Assembly: GCA_964020085.1 (NCBI GenBank)
Contig: OZ026599.1
Location: 36,319,837 to 36,383,836, forward strand
DNA length: 64,000 nucleotides
From: Micromussa lordhowensis
Lineage: Eukaryota; Cnidaria; Anthozoa; Scleractinia; Lobophylliidae
Direction of reading: 5' to 3'
Part shown: piece after piece, positions 22,901 through 36,200 of the stretch
How positions within the stretch are numbered: position 1 is the first letter of the stretch
Layout of the letters: each line of letters starts with the position of its first letter
Position numbers and translations under genes: made by a program
The notes under the pieces: generated by a model
Told to the model about the DNA's origin: nothing
The model's database searches: none
Seen by the model: the letters and a program-made list of their open reading frames with translations, nothing else

Positions 22901-24173
22901 TTCCATGGCCAGAGCAGTTATTCACCCGTTCACAGGAAGCTGCAACGTCAGGATGAGTTAGACAAACTCAGCACAACAACACCATTTGCTCCAAAAGTAG
23001 GTGATATACGAATTAATTTAATGAAAAAGCAAATTATCAGTATCTTATGCGTTTCTAAGGCAAGCACAGAGTGAGAAAGGCCCTGAGAACTATACAGTAC
23101 TTTCAGTCGTCCCAGTCCCTTCTCATCTTAATCCCTCGCGCTCTACAAAAGACCATTTTAGAGTTGTCTGTTCGGTGACCTGGCCTTTGAATGGCAGCGA
23201 GGCTGCAAGTGACCTTGTTTTGATAAAGACCTCACTGCTTTTGTTGTGTAAATCAAGTTGTTCTTATGCTAACTAGCTGGCATTTAAATGAAAAAGCAAC
23301 GAAGTCTGTATCAAAGCTAGGTCACCCCCAGCCTCGCTTGCATTCATAGGCCAGGCAACTAAGCACACAACTGTAAAATGCGTATTACTAATTTTCCAGA
23401 GAAAAGCTGACTGTAAGCAGTATGTAACTAGTCCCAATACGTTCTCTTCAAAAAGAGAGCGAAAAGTGAGCAACACTGCTGGAAAGGTAAGTCTACGTCA
23501 GGATCAATGGATAGATGCTTTAGGGGAGGGGGAGGATGGCTGTTGAAGAACTGCGCTTAGTCGCTTCATGTTTCGGCCACGAGGCACTAAAATGTCAAAA
23601 CTACTTTTCATAACACTGCTATCACCAAGACGTACGTGCGGGAGGTGTAAAGTCCACTGTGATGACTTGGTTCAAGTCCACTGGCTGTCTGTTACCCACG
23701 TGATCAACGGCCAAAGCCAAAAGTGAGTAAGTCTTCCCAGAGGGTAGGGGTAGGATGGTTATATCGTCTGTTATACCGGACAGCAGGGGTAGTAGGGATT
23801 GTTCTTGAAGCGGGTCTGAAAAAAAGGAACCAGTTAATCTGGTGTTAAAAGGATTGATGCTATATAAGGAGAATGTATATGTTGACATCTTCACATTACT
23901 AAGCTGAAATTGCTGCCGTCTTGTTTTAGTTGCGTTTTTAATACGAAAACTGATAAGAACAAATAAAATTTCCGTTATATAACCAAGCATGTCCCGTCCA
24001 GTTTATTCGGAATCTGCCCAAACAACTAACCTAACAACTCCTTTTTGCAGACACCTCGTTATTACGGACAGTTAGTTGCTGAAAATTCAAACTTTTAAAA
24101 GTAACCTTCTATATGTATGTATGGATGCTTTCTATTCTCTCAACAGTGTCCGCACGAGAAAAATACTTCTCAA

Positions 24174-24215
<42 letters not shown>

Positions 24216-27200
24216 CCGTGAAGGAGGTTTGGATACCCGGTCTTAATTAGCATAGATTTTGACGATTTTACCTCTCGATTTTCTTCTTAGTTTTTGTTTC
24301 GATTGAGGAGATATATCAAACACTCGAGACAGTGTATCATCGGCTATCCAAACACCTCGAATTTCGTCAAAAATACTCCGCTGCGCGTCGTAGTTTCAAC
24401 TCTCTTCTCGGTGTTTGGATATCCCGATGAAACACTGTCACTCGTGTTCGATATATTACTTCTCAAACTCATTAATAATTTATCAAGTTTAAACAAAGGA
24501 AATCATGACCGTGACGGTTTTTGAATATCTGATCTTAATTAGCATAGATATTTAGGATTCTATTTCTCCGTTTTCTCCTTAGTTTTAGTTTCGATTTCGA
24601 CAATATATTAAACTCAAGACCGTGTTTGACCACATTTCCAAGCAGCTCGAATTGCGTTACTCCGCTTGGTGTTTGGAAAGTGTGGTCAAACGTGGTCTTT
24701 CGTATTTGATATATTACTTCGATGTTCTGGATAGTCTTTTGTCGATTGTGCTAGCATAATTTTTGGCCTAGCTAATTTAGCAAACCGAGCATAATTTTTA
24801 GCGCTTATCTAAATTTAGCACTGCTAACATAATCTGGTTTTTCTGAGTTCTGACCTTCACGAAATGACGTGATTTCGTTTTGAATATACTTCGTTTTGCT
24901 TGTTCTTTTTCTGAAACTTCTGTTACTGTTGTCCCCGGGCCCCCTGGGGTCGCTGTGATGTTTCTTGGTCTTAGGCCCCGCGCTTACGGCTCGGTGGTGA
25001 GCTGACTGAGCTCTAAGATCTCAGATGGCATCCTCGTCGTCGATCTGAGCGCTTCCCAAGTTCCAGCTCAGATAGCTCAGACACAATGTCCAACAGAGAG
25101 ATTCAATCTCTTGGGAGCGTTTATTGAAACCGTCTTTAAGAGCGAATTTACCCAGTTCATACCCCTCACCACCGTAGGGGAAGGGGTTGGTGGAACCCCT
25201 CCCCTGGATTCAAGTCAAGAAATAACGGAAATTAATACAAAATCAAGCCAGGATGCTTAGAAATGTAGAAAACGGCATTATTCCGTGTTCTGTCTTTTTA
25301 TTTTGCTTAAAAACCAAGTAGCATAATTTTTGATGGGAGGATAACAATTTAGAAAACGAGCATAATTTCGAGCATAATTTTGAGCAGTGTTAGGAGCATA
25401 ATATGGTAGTTTTACGAGCACAATCTTCAAAAGCCGGGGTCATTGTGCTTTTTTTTCTTGGTCAAGACACTTTATTCTCTCAGTGTGTCTCTCCACCCCA
25501 CCCGGTGTGTAAATGGATACTAGCAGATTGTTATGGAAATCTCCCAAAATACTTCACCTGCGATATCCACCCCATCCCGAAACAATTACAGTCCAACCCC
25601 TATAAAACGGTCACCCACTAAACGGCCACACCTATTAGGTGGCAGTAATCAAAGTACTGATAAGGGCTCGTCTATTGTTTTTATCTCTATTAAGCGGCCA
25701 ATGTCTATTTCCCGGAAAGTGGCCGTTTATTAGGGGTTGAACTGTTTAAAATTCCTTATGGTGTGGGCCTCTTTCCTCAGAATATGTATGAATTAGTTAC
25801 TTGTCAGACAATTTGAAATTTAAAATTTTACCTTAGCGATACGAAAATGAACTTAAGATGCGTAATGCATAAAAGAAGGCAAATTAGCAACTACTGACTT
25901 ACCACTACCCTCTGAGATTTGATACAACAAGTCCACTGACTGGACCCCAGACCCCTCATCTCTTGTATCGATATCCACAGCCAATTTTCCAACCTTCATG
26001 ATGTCATTAATGACAGAGATATTGGAGGAGGGGGTCGAACCGTCAATCTAGACGTAAGCATCGTGGAAAACAAAAGTGACATACCAGAATAAAAAATTAA
26101 ATCGGAAATCATTAATTTTATTTATTGTTCATTTATTGCAGGATGATATATTTATTTAACTATCTACAGCTACACCCGATGGAGTACAAATAATGCGCGA
26201 GACGACCTCAAACGTAAACATCTAACGTTATTGGTACTACAGGGAGCCGTTACGTTTAGTAGGTTACAGTCGAACCTCCACTAGGGACCTTAAGATCCGA
26301 CGACGGCGAGTGTCTACGACGGCGGCCGTGAGCTGGGGGAATGGGGAGAGGTCGCCGTCGTATGGCGCGAAAATTGACCTTAAGATCTAGCTTTCGGTAT
26401 TTTAGTGAAAGTATGGCATCCTTTTGTCTCCGCGGACAGACCCCATACTTTGACTCTTATTTTAACCTTTCCATAAAGACAACGGCAACCTCTCCACAAC
26501 GACAGCAGCCACTAAAACGCGTCCCAACTGCCAGAATAACCTCTCGACACCGGCTAGTTAATCAACGACTGACGCATGTTGTGTACAAAACCTCATTTGT
26601 ATTGTGAAAGGTCACGAAACTTAATCCACACCGCACGCCGTTGGTATCTGTTTCCGTTTGATCATGTTACGTATTTATGTGCTAAAATAAGATTTTTTTT
26701 TTCAAAAAATGTAGCATCCCCGAAAAAAAAAAACAGGTATCGTATTTCACCCCCACCTCCCCATGACAGTCACCTCTACAAAAGCCACTGCTTTCTGTCC
26801 CCAAGGTGGTCTTTGTGGAGAGGTTCGGCTGTAGTTGCCTTAATCCTACAAAGACTGGTTTCCATATATATGATCGCTAAAATCGTTGAGAAAAAATGTT
26901 CAGCGATCGTAACGATCAAATTTAAACCACTTTTTTAGCTATCGTAGTGTTTGTTGCCGGTGAGATCCTATGTGAAACGTTTATTCAACTCCTTACCGTG
27001 TTAAATATTGGAGGAGTATCAATCGGCTCGTTCTTGTCCTCCTTGAGGCGAACAGAAAAAGTCACATATCCTTGACCTGTCGTGCCGTTGTTTGGAGGAA
27101 GGAATCCAGTCCGTGGATCATCAGGTGCCTCGCCTGTCATTGGAAAAACAATGGGAGAGGTGTTCCTTTCTCAGATTTCATTTTCAAAAATATTTAATAA

Positions 27201-30200
27201 TCAGCTAACACTTAGCAATTAGAAAAGCAGTTTTCACTTTAGTGTCGATAGTAACTCGCATTTGCAGTATTTTAGTTTTGCGTTTAAAAATCTCGCGCCA
27301 TTTTGTCATCTAGCCAAAACCAATCGCGACTCGCTCGGGCATGTTTTCCCGCGCTTCGAATCAGCCACATGTATTTAAGCCTAGATACAAATATCACGAT
27401 ATTTTTTGAGATATTTAGAAGTTTTTGAGAAATTTAGAACAAAAAAAAAGTTTATATTAAATTTTACGAGTTGTTTTCGTGTTTCCCTGTCTGACCTGTC
27501 TGCACAAGCTATAGATTTTCGGCAGGTTTAAAATGGTCCCTTTTCCTTTTATGAGCCAGCGATACTACCAATTCAGCAGATTTATTCTGCAGTACAATAG
27601 ATATAGGATGCACCACATACAAACTTCCTACCAATTAATTAGACGCCACGTGGAATCAATCAGTCAACATTGCGGAAGTTGATATAAAGCCAAAAATTTA
27701 TCAAATTAACATTTGAAAAAAAATGATATTTCTGGGAAATTTAGAAGACTTTTTAAGAAATTTAGACTAAATTCAAAAGAAATTTAGGAATTTTATGAGA
27801 ATTTCTAGAAAGAAATTTAGAACATTTTTTGCGATATTTGTATCTAGGCCTACATGTATTTGCCTAGAGTTTTAATCGTTTCAATGAAACTGATACTGCT
27901 CTTTATGTCAACTTGAAGTTAACCGCCCTCGCGAGTTAGAAGACCTTAAGCAAAGGCGTTTTTGAGCGACGTACGGCAACCGGAAATGAGACGTTTTCTC
28001 TTTTTACTCGCCTTGGCGCTACCACATTTGTAATACTAAGTGTCTTAACTCTTATAGAGACGATTTACTTGAAAATTAGAGCGCATTCACTGCCCAAAAA
28101 TGAGAAACGTCCACTTCCGGTTGCCGTATGTCGCTCAAAGAGACGCTTACTTGGAGGCGCCTTAGGGCGATGGATTTGCAATCCGGGGGTCCCGAGTTCA
28201 AATCCTCCTCCCTGCTACTGAGTGGATTTTTGTTTGGTGGTCCAAAATTAAGCTCCTCCGTCCTTTGTAAATAGCCAGCTTGTCAGCCTCTCAGCAGTTG
28301 GGATTTTTAACAAGTTTCTGTTTGATTTACAATATTTGTTTACTTATTTCAGTGTCCTAAATTAGTACAGTAGTGCTAAACACTTCGACACTTGAATAAA
28401 GTGATTTATTACTGTTCGAATGTTCGTCCTTCGTCAGAGCAAAGAGCATTTGCCGTTTTGTCAGTTCCTCTTTTTCTGACGAGGGGCTGACGTTCGAAAC
28501 GTCAACCTCACTAACTCGCTACGGCACAGTACAGGCGGCCCAAGCTCATGATGCGAAGATTTTTTTCACTTTTATGCGAACGTTCAGCAAAACGTGACAT
28601 ATACGGCTGACATATACGGCTGACATATACTATTACATATCGACCGAATTTGACCAGCCTTGCAGCATATGGAGGTGTTGTGTGGCAACGATGGCTACGG
28701 CGTTTAATTTACCTTTATCAAATTAAAGTAAATAAAATAGCTAAGTATTTCAATTTCCCATCGAAGCAGCCTAGCCACAGTTTCTGTAGAAGCTAATACC
28801 TTTGGACAAGACAAAGAACTTGACTGTAGCCACGACGTCATACAAGTACCTGTCTGAGGATCGAGGCTCTGAAATTCCCAGCGAGCTTCACGGGTCACGA
28901 CATCTATCCCGGCAATGACTCGTAGGTAAATGTTCTTCTCCGATACAAGGTCGATGGTTTCCTAACAAACAAAAAAGATTAACAAGAAATATTCATAATG
29001 AATTTAGTTTTTGGAATGTACTGCCTGACAGTTAAAGAAGTATATTATATAACGGAAAGTGAAATTATTCTACACTCGGAGAGAGTCGTATTCAATCTTG
29101 TCCTGCAATATTCTATCCCGTCTCGTAAAAATAAACCACTACGATAAAAATTAATAGTCTTACGTGATGTGATGTGGCAGTTTTGATTCAGTCTCAAAAG
29201 TGTGTATTGTCCCAGTTTGATTTGCTTTACTGGGCGCTTTTTGATTGGTTAAAAGAAAACTCATGCCATCGACTTAACCAATCGGATGCAAAACCAAAAC
29301 CAGTCATCACGACATAGACGTGTTAGTGTTAATTTAATTCGAGTTCATTCTTGTTTGTCCATTGTGATCACACTGGGTTCTTTTCAACTCGAACGAACAA
29401 GTTCTTATCTACCTCAATGAAGATTGCATACAGGCCTCACCAGGAAGCCAATTCTGCTTAGTAATCCGACCTTATTGCTTATGAACTTGTGGCATCAATC
29501 TACAAGTCTCCTTACCCGATGAGAAGCCCTTGAACTCGACAGCTTTTTGATAAAGTTTCCAAATCCAAAACCTGTAATTCTAAATGATCGGATGTCCAAG
29601 TCTTTATCCAGTGTATGCAGAATTATCACGTGCTGTGCAGGGGCGGTGGCATTAGGATCGTTCTCAAACCTGATCTTGTAGTTCAGCGGTGTCTTGAGCG
29701 AAATAAAGCGCGCGTCTCCGTATCCTGGAGGACCAATCATGTCGTTCTATATGAAGGGTAAAACAATATAAATTAAACTACTCGATACTTAGCTCTTAAC
29801 CGAGCTTAGTCGGTCTGTATGGTAAAATCTTGACTGAGGTCGTGAGTACAGACCGAACGCAGTGAGGGGACTGTACGCATGACCGACAGATTCTACCATA
29901 CAGACCGACTAAGCTCGGTTAATAAGATGTTTATTATATGACAAACAAAAAAAGTTTAATTCGGTTAATGTAACTGGTTTGTGCTAGCTGACATTTTCCT
30001 CGCGAACGGCGATGAACTGAACTTAAATCTGTCAAACTTTGCTCGTCCTCTTTTAATACTTTTTTCATCAGGCTTTTCTGCACTTCTATGAAACTAATGT
30101 TCTTAGAAGAAAATAGTCGATATTTTTGTATTTTAGTTTGCAACCTTTTCAACGCAAAATATAACCGTTCTAGATGGGAAAATCTAGACCGCATTCAATA

Positions 30201-33200
30201 TCGATTTCAGCCAATCAAATTCATAAATTTAGTAGCACCCAGTCCTAGTGAGACACAGCTATATGACAAAGGTGAATATAGGTGTGCTTTCCGTACATTG
30301 GAACCGTTAAAAAATTAAAGATTAAATATTCTGTGAATATTGAAAACTGCACAATTCGTAACTGAGTTATTCTGCATTGCATTCTGATACAAAATTACAT
30401 TAAACCATCAACTAGGGAATACCGTCTTGATGTACTACCAAATTCTAAAAACTAACATTACAAGAATAGACCATTTTACAGTTGTTGGCAAAGTGACCTA
30501 GCCTCTGACTGGCAGCGAGGCTGGAGTTGACCTTGATACAGACCTCACTGCTTTTATTGTGCAAATCAAGTTGTTCTCATGCCAACTAGTTTACATTTAG
30601 ATGAGAAAAGCTTGAAGGTCTGTATCAAAGCAAGGTCACCTCCAGCCTCGCTTGCATTCATGGCCAGGTAACTAAGCACACAACTGTAAAATGGCCTATT
30701 GTATAACAGTCGGTAAGCAGAATTAGCATTTTGATCAGCATCTTACCGGATCCAAGGAGCGCACCCACTCGATGATGAAGTTGAAGAGATCCTTTGCCCC
30801 TTCCGTTATTTTTGGCACAAAAGTGTTTTTTATGACCTTGTCATTAAAATCGGACAGAACCTCTTCTATCAGCTGCCCACATCCCCCTGAAAATGACAAA
30901 AAATTAATCTTTTTTGGTTGTTTTTGATTAATGTTTGGACTTGACGCGTGATCAGATCGCATGAGAGTCTTAAGTCCAAGTGGATGTTTCCAGAGGGAGT
31001 TATGTAGTGTTGTAGGGAGTTATTTAAGCAATAGACCACAAGTTTCTTTGGGTTATAGGCTGATAAACCACGCGGGATGTTGGTAAAACACGAGAAGAAT
31101 TTGTAAATCACGAGCCGCAGGCGAGTGGTTTACGAATTCTTCGAGTGTTCTACCAACATCCCAAGTGGTTTATCAGCCTAAAACCCATAGAAACTTGTGG
31201 TCTATTGCTTTTATATAATAATTCAGAAGACGCGCGATTTTCCCATGGGTTTACCGGCACAATAACCCATAGCTGATTGACCAATCAGAGCGCGCGCATT
31301 GATTTGGCTATTATATAACATGTCTTGAGGTAGGTCATCACATGATGCATTATAATACAATGGGAAAATAATTTGCGAGAGAACTGGGATACAATAGCAA
31401 ACAGTGTGTTCAATCGTCATAGAAACGTGGAATATTGGTTTACAAAAAAAGAAAGGAGCATTGAAACCAACTCAACAAGAATCATCCAGGGTTAAAAGCG
31501 AACCATAAACTTCCCCTCGTTTGAATGCTTGATGTAAGAAATCAAACTCAGGGGCATAGTTTGTAAAAACGAAAGACGACACCACTCAACCCAAGGCTAT
31601 CGCACCTCACTTGGTAGCCTCTACTTCAAACTCGGTACCAGTCCTAAAAGTTACCTGATTTACTTGGAGTGCCACCGAGTCCAGGAAGGGCTGAGGAAAT
31701 TGCACCGTTGACCCCATCTTCCAATGCCTTTCTCCAATTTATCCAATCATTATCAATCTTTTGCTGCATCAAAGACCCTCCGAAGCTAGTGGCAGCCCCG
31801 ACGAGCACTTCTGTAAGTAAATAGATTATACAGCATTATTATATGGCTGTGTCTCACAAGGACTGGGGACTACCGAATCCACGAAGTTGATTGGCTGAAA
31901 TCGATGTTGAAAGCGGTCTAGATTTTCCCATTTAGACCGGCATCTAGACCGGTAATGTTTGGCGGTGAAAAAGTCGCAAACTAAAGTGCAAAAATATCGG
32001 CTATTTTCTTTTAACAATATATATTTATGGCAGTGCCAAAAAGTTTGATAAGCTAAGGAAAAGAAAAGAAAAGTAAACAGGACGAGCAGACCGGCAGAAT
32101 TAAGTTCAGCTCATCGCCGTTTGGAAGCAAAATGTCGGCAAGTACAAACCAGTTACATTAAATTTCTCTTACTTGCCATATAATAAACATCTTATTAACC
32201 GAGCTTAGTCGGTCTGTATGGGAGAATCTTGACCTCGGTCAAGTGTACAGACCTCACTACGTTCGGTCTGTACTCACGACCTCGGTCAAGATTCTCCCAT
32301 ACAGACCTCCTGCTCGGTTAATAAGAACTAAGTATAGTACCATAAAACAAGAATCATACAAACTGACTGACAGACTGTCTGAGTGGCTGATTGACTGAAT
32401 GTCTGACTGACTGACTTTTAACTTCTCAAATTGAAATTCAGTTTGCACGGAGGTCAAAATTGGTCTGATAATTCTGTTATTTTCAAGGTCATTTTGATTA
32501 TGAGAATGTATCTGCAATTGAATAATTAAGAAGTCCTCGTGGCTACGAATATAGCTTACAGCTCCATACTTACTAGCAGATTTGAAAAAACCCGAGACAC
32601 CCCCAGTTACTGCGCTTGATATATAACCTGCAGATAGTAAACAACAAAACATATTTTGTTTGCTAAAATGAAGTTGCGGACCTACTTACAGTTGTTCGTT
32701 TAATGTATCCTACCTGAGGAGAAAAGAGAGCTTCGACTTTCGGTACATTTATCTTTTCTAAACTCCAGCACCATGGCATGTTTTCCGCCTGTTGTTTCAA
32801 TCCGTCGATAACTTAATAAATGTTTCCGTGACATCAAATATTTCAAACCAATCACAATACACCAAACAAAATTCCAGAATTAAACGAATTACACTCGTGT
32901 GGAATATCTTCACGTCGAGGTCAATCTGTTTATTGCAGGATATTTTTCTTTTTCATAAAATGTTTTTTACCCATCTCTTTCGTGACTAGGTATTGTTTGC
33001 ATACGAGCCAAGTGGCTCATCAGGCCGGAGCTTATCCCGGTTTCTGCCGGTAACGTGAAGCGACTAGGAGTATTTCTTCTCCCCCAGGGATTGGATGATG
33101 ATTTTTTGAACCAATCACAATTCTTTGCTACGCATAGCAACCAATGAGATTCCTTCATTTTGTATAGGCAACAGATTACGTCAAATGGCTTTTCTCGTGT

Positions 33201-36200
33201 TCGCCAAAGTGGGCGCGCTTTCGAGTTATGTTGAACAATTTTGAAATAAAAAATCTTTCTCTGTAGTAGTTTGTTTCTATATTATATAAAACAAATAGAT
33301 TCCATGTTGCCGTAAGTCTGTTCAGTACTATCGCTATCGCTTTTTTGCTCTTACCACATTTTAACGTCATCTGTGATCTACATATTTAGCTCGAGCAACT
33401 TCGGAGACCGATAGCGGGCGCATCGAACAGATCTAGATAATTGCGAAATTCGAAGGTAAAATATAAATCCCTTTTTTACTAGTTTGTTTTTAGTTTTACT
33501 ACTAATTACTTTTGTCATGTTAACGGCAAACCGCAAACAGCAGTCTCATGTTAGGCGTTAGACGTTTGTGACCTCTATCAGTTTAGCTACGAAAACATGA
33601 AAGAATAATTTCACTTGAAGAGGCCGCCATATTGAATTTCCAGACAACAGCAGTGTATTATTTTCAAATGGCAACAAAAAGTCCTATCTTCACTCATTGG
33701 GAAAACATAATATCTAAGCATGTACTAAAAAGAGTGGTTTACTAATTTTCTTACTGAGCACGTGGTATAAACAGACATTCAGGATAAAAACCATCCAGGC
33801 AAATCACTTACGTGAAAACCTACTTCTCGGCGTTGAAAACCCGCGCTGAGAACTCCAAACGTGACCGCAGCGCTTAGTCACGTGACTTCTAGCAGTTTGT
33901 CGTTTGAGGTTTCCGCTGAAACCTTGGTGCTAATAATATTAGCTCAACTGAACACGCCTGATGTGCTACCGACAACCCGCAGATAATTCTGAGTTTCATG
34001 TCATGTGTAGAGGCAAGAGATGATATAGGGTAAGAGAGTTAATCTCCCATATAGGTCTTATTCTCAAAGTAACCCCTCTCAAGCTATTTTTAGACATAAT
34101 ATCCAGTCTCTCTCTTTGCTGGGCTCCAGACATTACCTATGCTACTTGTAGGGACAAATAAACTCTTTTTCCCCATTGTTATCAGTTTCTTTTTTTCAAG
34201 ACCTACATAGTTTACCAAAGAGTGAAGAATTTAGAGATGATATGTGTAACTCGCATACCTCCAACGGTAGTTTTTTGATTAGCCATTCTTTGAGTTGCCA
34301 TGTAAGCAGCGACCTTGGTGCTCGCGCCAAGGATGGCTCCCAAGGGACCCCCAGCAACATTAACAAAGGGAACACATCGCCCTCGAGGGTCCTCGAGTAT
34401 CACGGGATTGTTGGCTGCGTATGAGTAAAGATTGATGCTTTTCCCTGAAAAACCTGACAACAAAAAAGAAAATGAGTAATGACTGCCATGCCATTAGCAC
34501 GGCCGCTATTTTCTTCTTTCTGTATTGAAAAATCACTGTTACATGGCTTGTAACTGAATGTGCAAAACCTTCTGATAACGTTAGAATCTGTTGGCACGCC
34601 TTCGCTTGAGAGAAAATTAAATGTTAAATTAAAAGTCTACCATCACACACTCCTGTCATTATAAAAAGGAGTTTCTTGAATTCGGTTGAAACAAAACGAA
34701 GTATATATTTGCCTGTGTTTCAACACGAGTCATCGTGCGACACTTGATTAACATGAAACTGAAGGTATAAATGAAATAAAAATTTAAATGAATGGTTTCG
34801 CAGGGAACACAGTTTTGATACAACCATAAAATGAACTTGGGATTCGTCCACATTCTTTTATATTCACCATTTGAGAGAGAAGGCGATATCAAGCTATTTT
34901 CATTGAATTTTAGCATTTTTCGAGAATTAAAGGGTTTTAAATACTTAGTGAACGCGCTTTTACCAAGAGGATCAAAGCTAAGAAATCTTCCAAGTTGTGC
35001 ATCATAGTGTCTGGATCGCATCCAGTAGATGTCCCTGAATTCACGGTCTGCAGTCACTCCCCATTGACCAATAAACGTGAAATCCTGTGGCAACTTTTCA
35101 TCAAATTCCAACATTCTGCCGAACGGATCATAACTGTAGCGATTTACAAGATCACCACTGGGACCCAGTACTCCCACGACAGACCTGGCCAGAAGAGAAA
35201 AACCCACAATGCTTACTTTAAAAACACGCTGGGATATTTCACGTGATCATTGTCTTTTTGTACCTTCTTTCAAAATGGCAAATGACCATTAAACTGTTAA
35301 CATCAAATCAAATCTCATTGTGCTATGCAATTTTTGAAGATTAAATGAAATCTAAGTATGATGGAAAAATGTTTAAAAAAATATCAAAGTAATTTTAAAG
35401 CAGAAAGGCAGGCCATAAGCCGACATGCTCGGAAGCAGCATAATGTTAACAATTATCACCTTTCTTATGAAGTTTCAAACAATAGGCGCTGCTTAGCAGC
35501 GCTCTACTGCGTCTGCGTGTATGTTGCTCGTACGTTAGTGAGAACCAGCCTTACAACAGAATATCATGATTGGCCTGTACACAGTTCCTAAGACTTGTGG
35601 AAGAGGTATTTGTTATCTTACCCTAGACCGTCAAACTCGTAATAAAACAAATCTCCATTCCCGTCAACCAACGCAACCAATCCAAGCTCTTCACAGTGGA
35701 CAAAGTGTGTTACATGTCCACCAGAGATCTACCGGAGGAACAAATGCTGACTGAACTAAACATGAACCGAATTCCCAGAACAAACACTCAAAGAGATGAA
35801 GGAAAATTACCATACACTGTTCACACAAGACTACCTATAATCAACAACAGACACGTTGCGCGAACACGTCCACGTGTATGCTAATCTTCAGTTAGTGCAA
35901 CGCGAGGTTTTAGAATAAAAAAAAATAAAATAAATCACTTTATTTAAGTGTCGAAGCGACAAATATTGTAAATTGAAACGGAACTTATTAAACATCCCAG
36001 TTCGCGGGAGGCTAACCAGTTGGCTATTCACAAAGCATGGAGGAGTTGAATTTGGGACCACCGAATACAAATCCATCTAGTGGCAGAGAGAGGGATTTGA
36101 ACTCGGGACCTCCGGACTTCAAATCCAACGCCCTAACCACTAGGCCACGCCGCCTCCACTTGTTGCTGTAACATATCGGATTTATCCACTCGTGTGTGAA

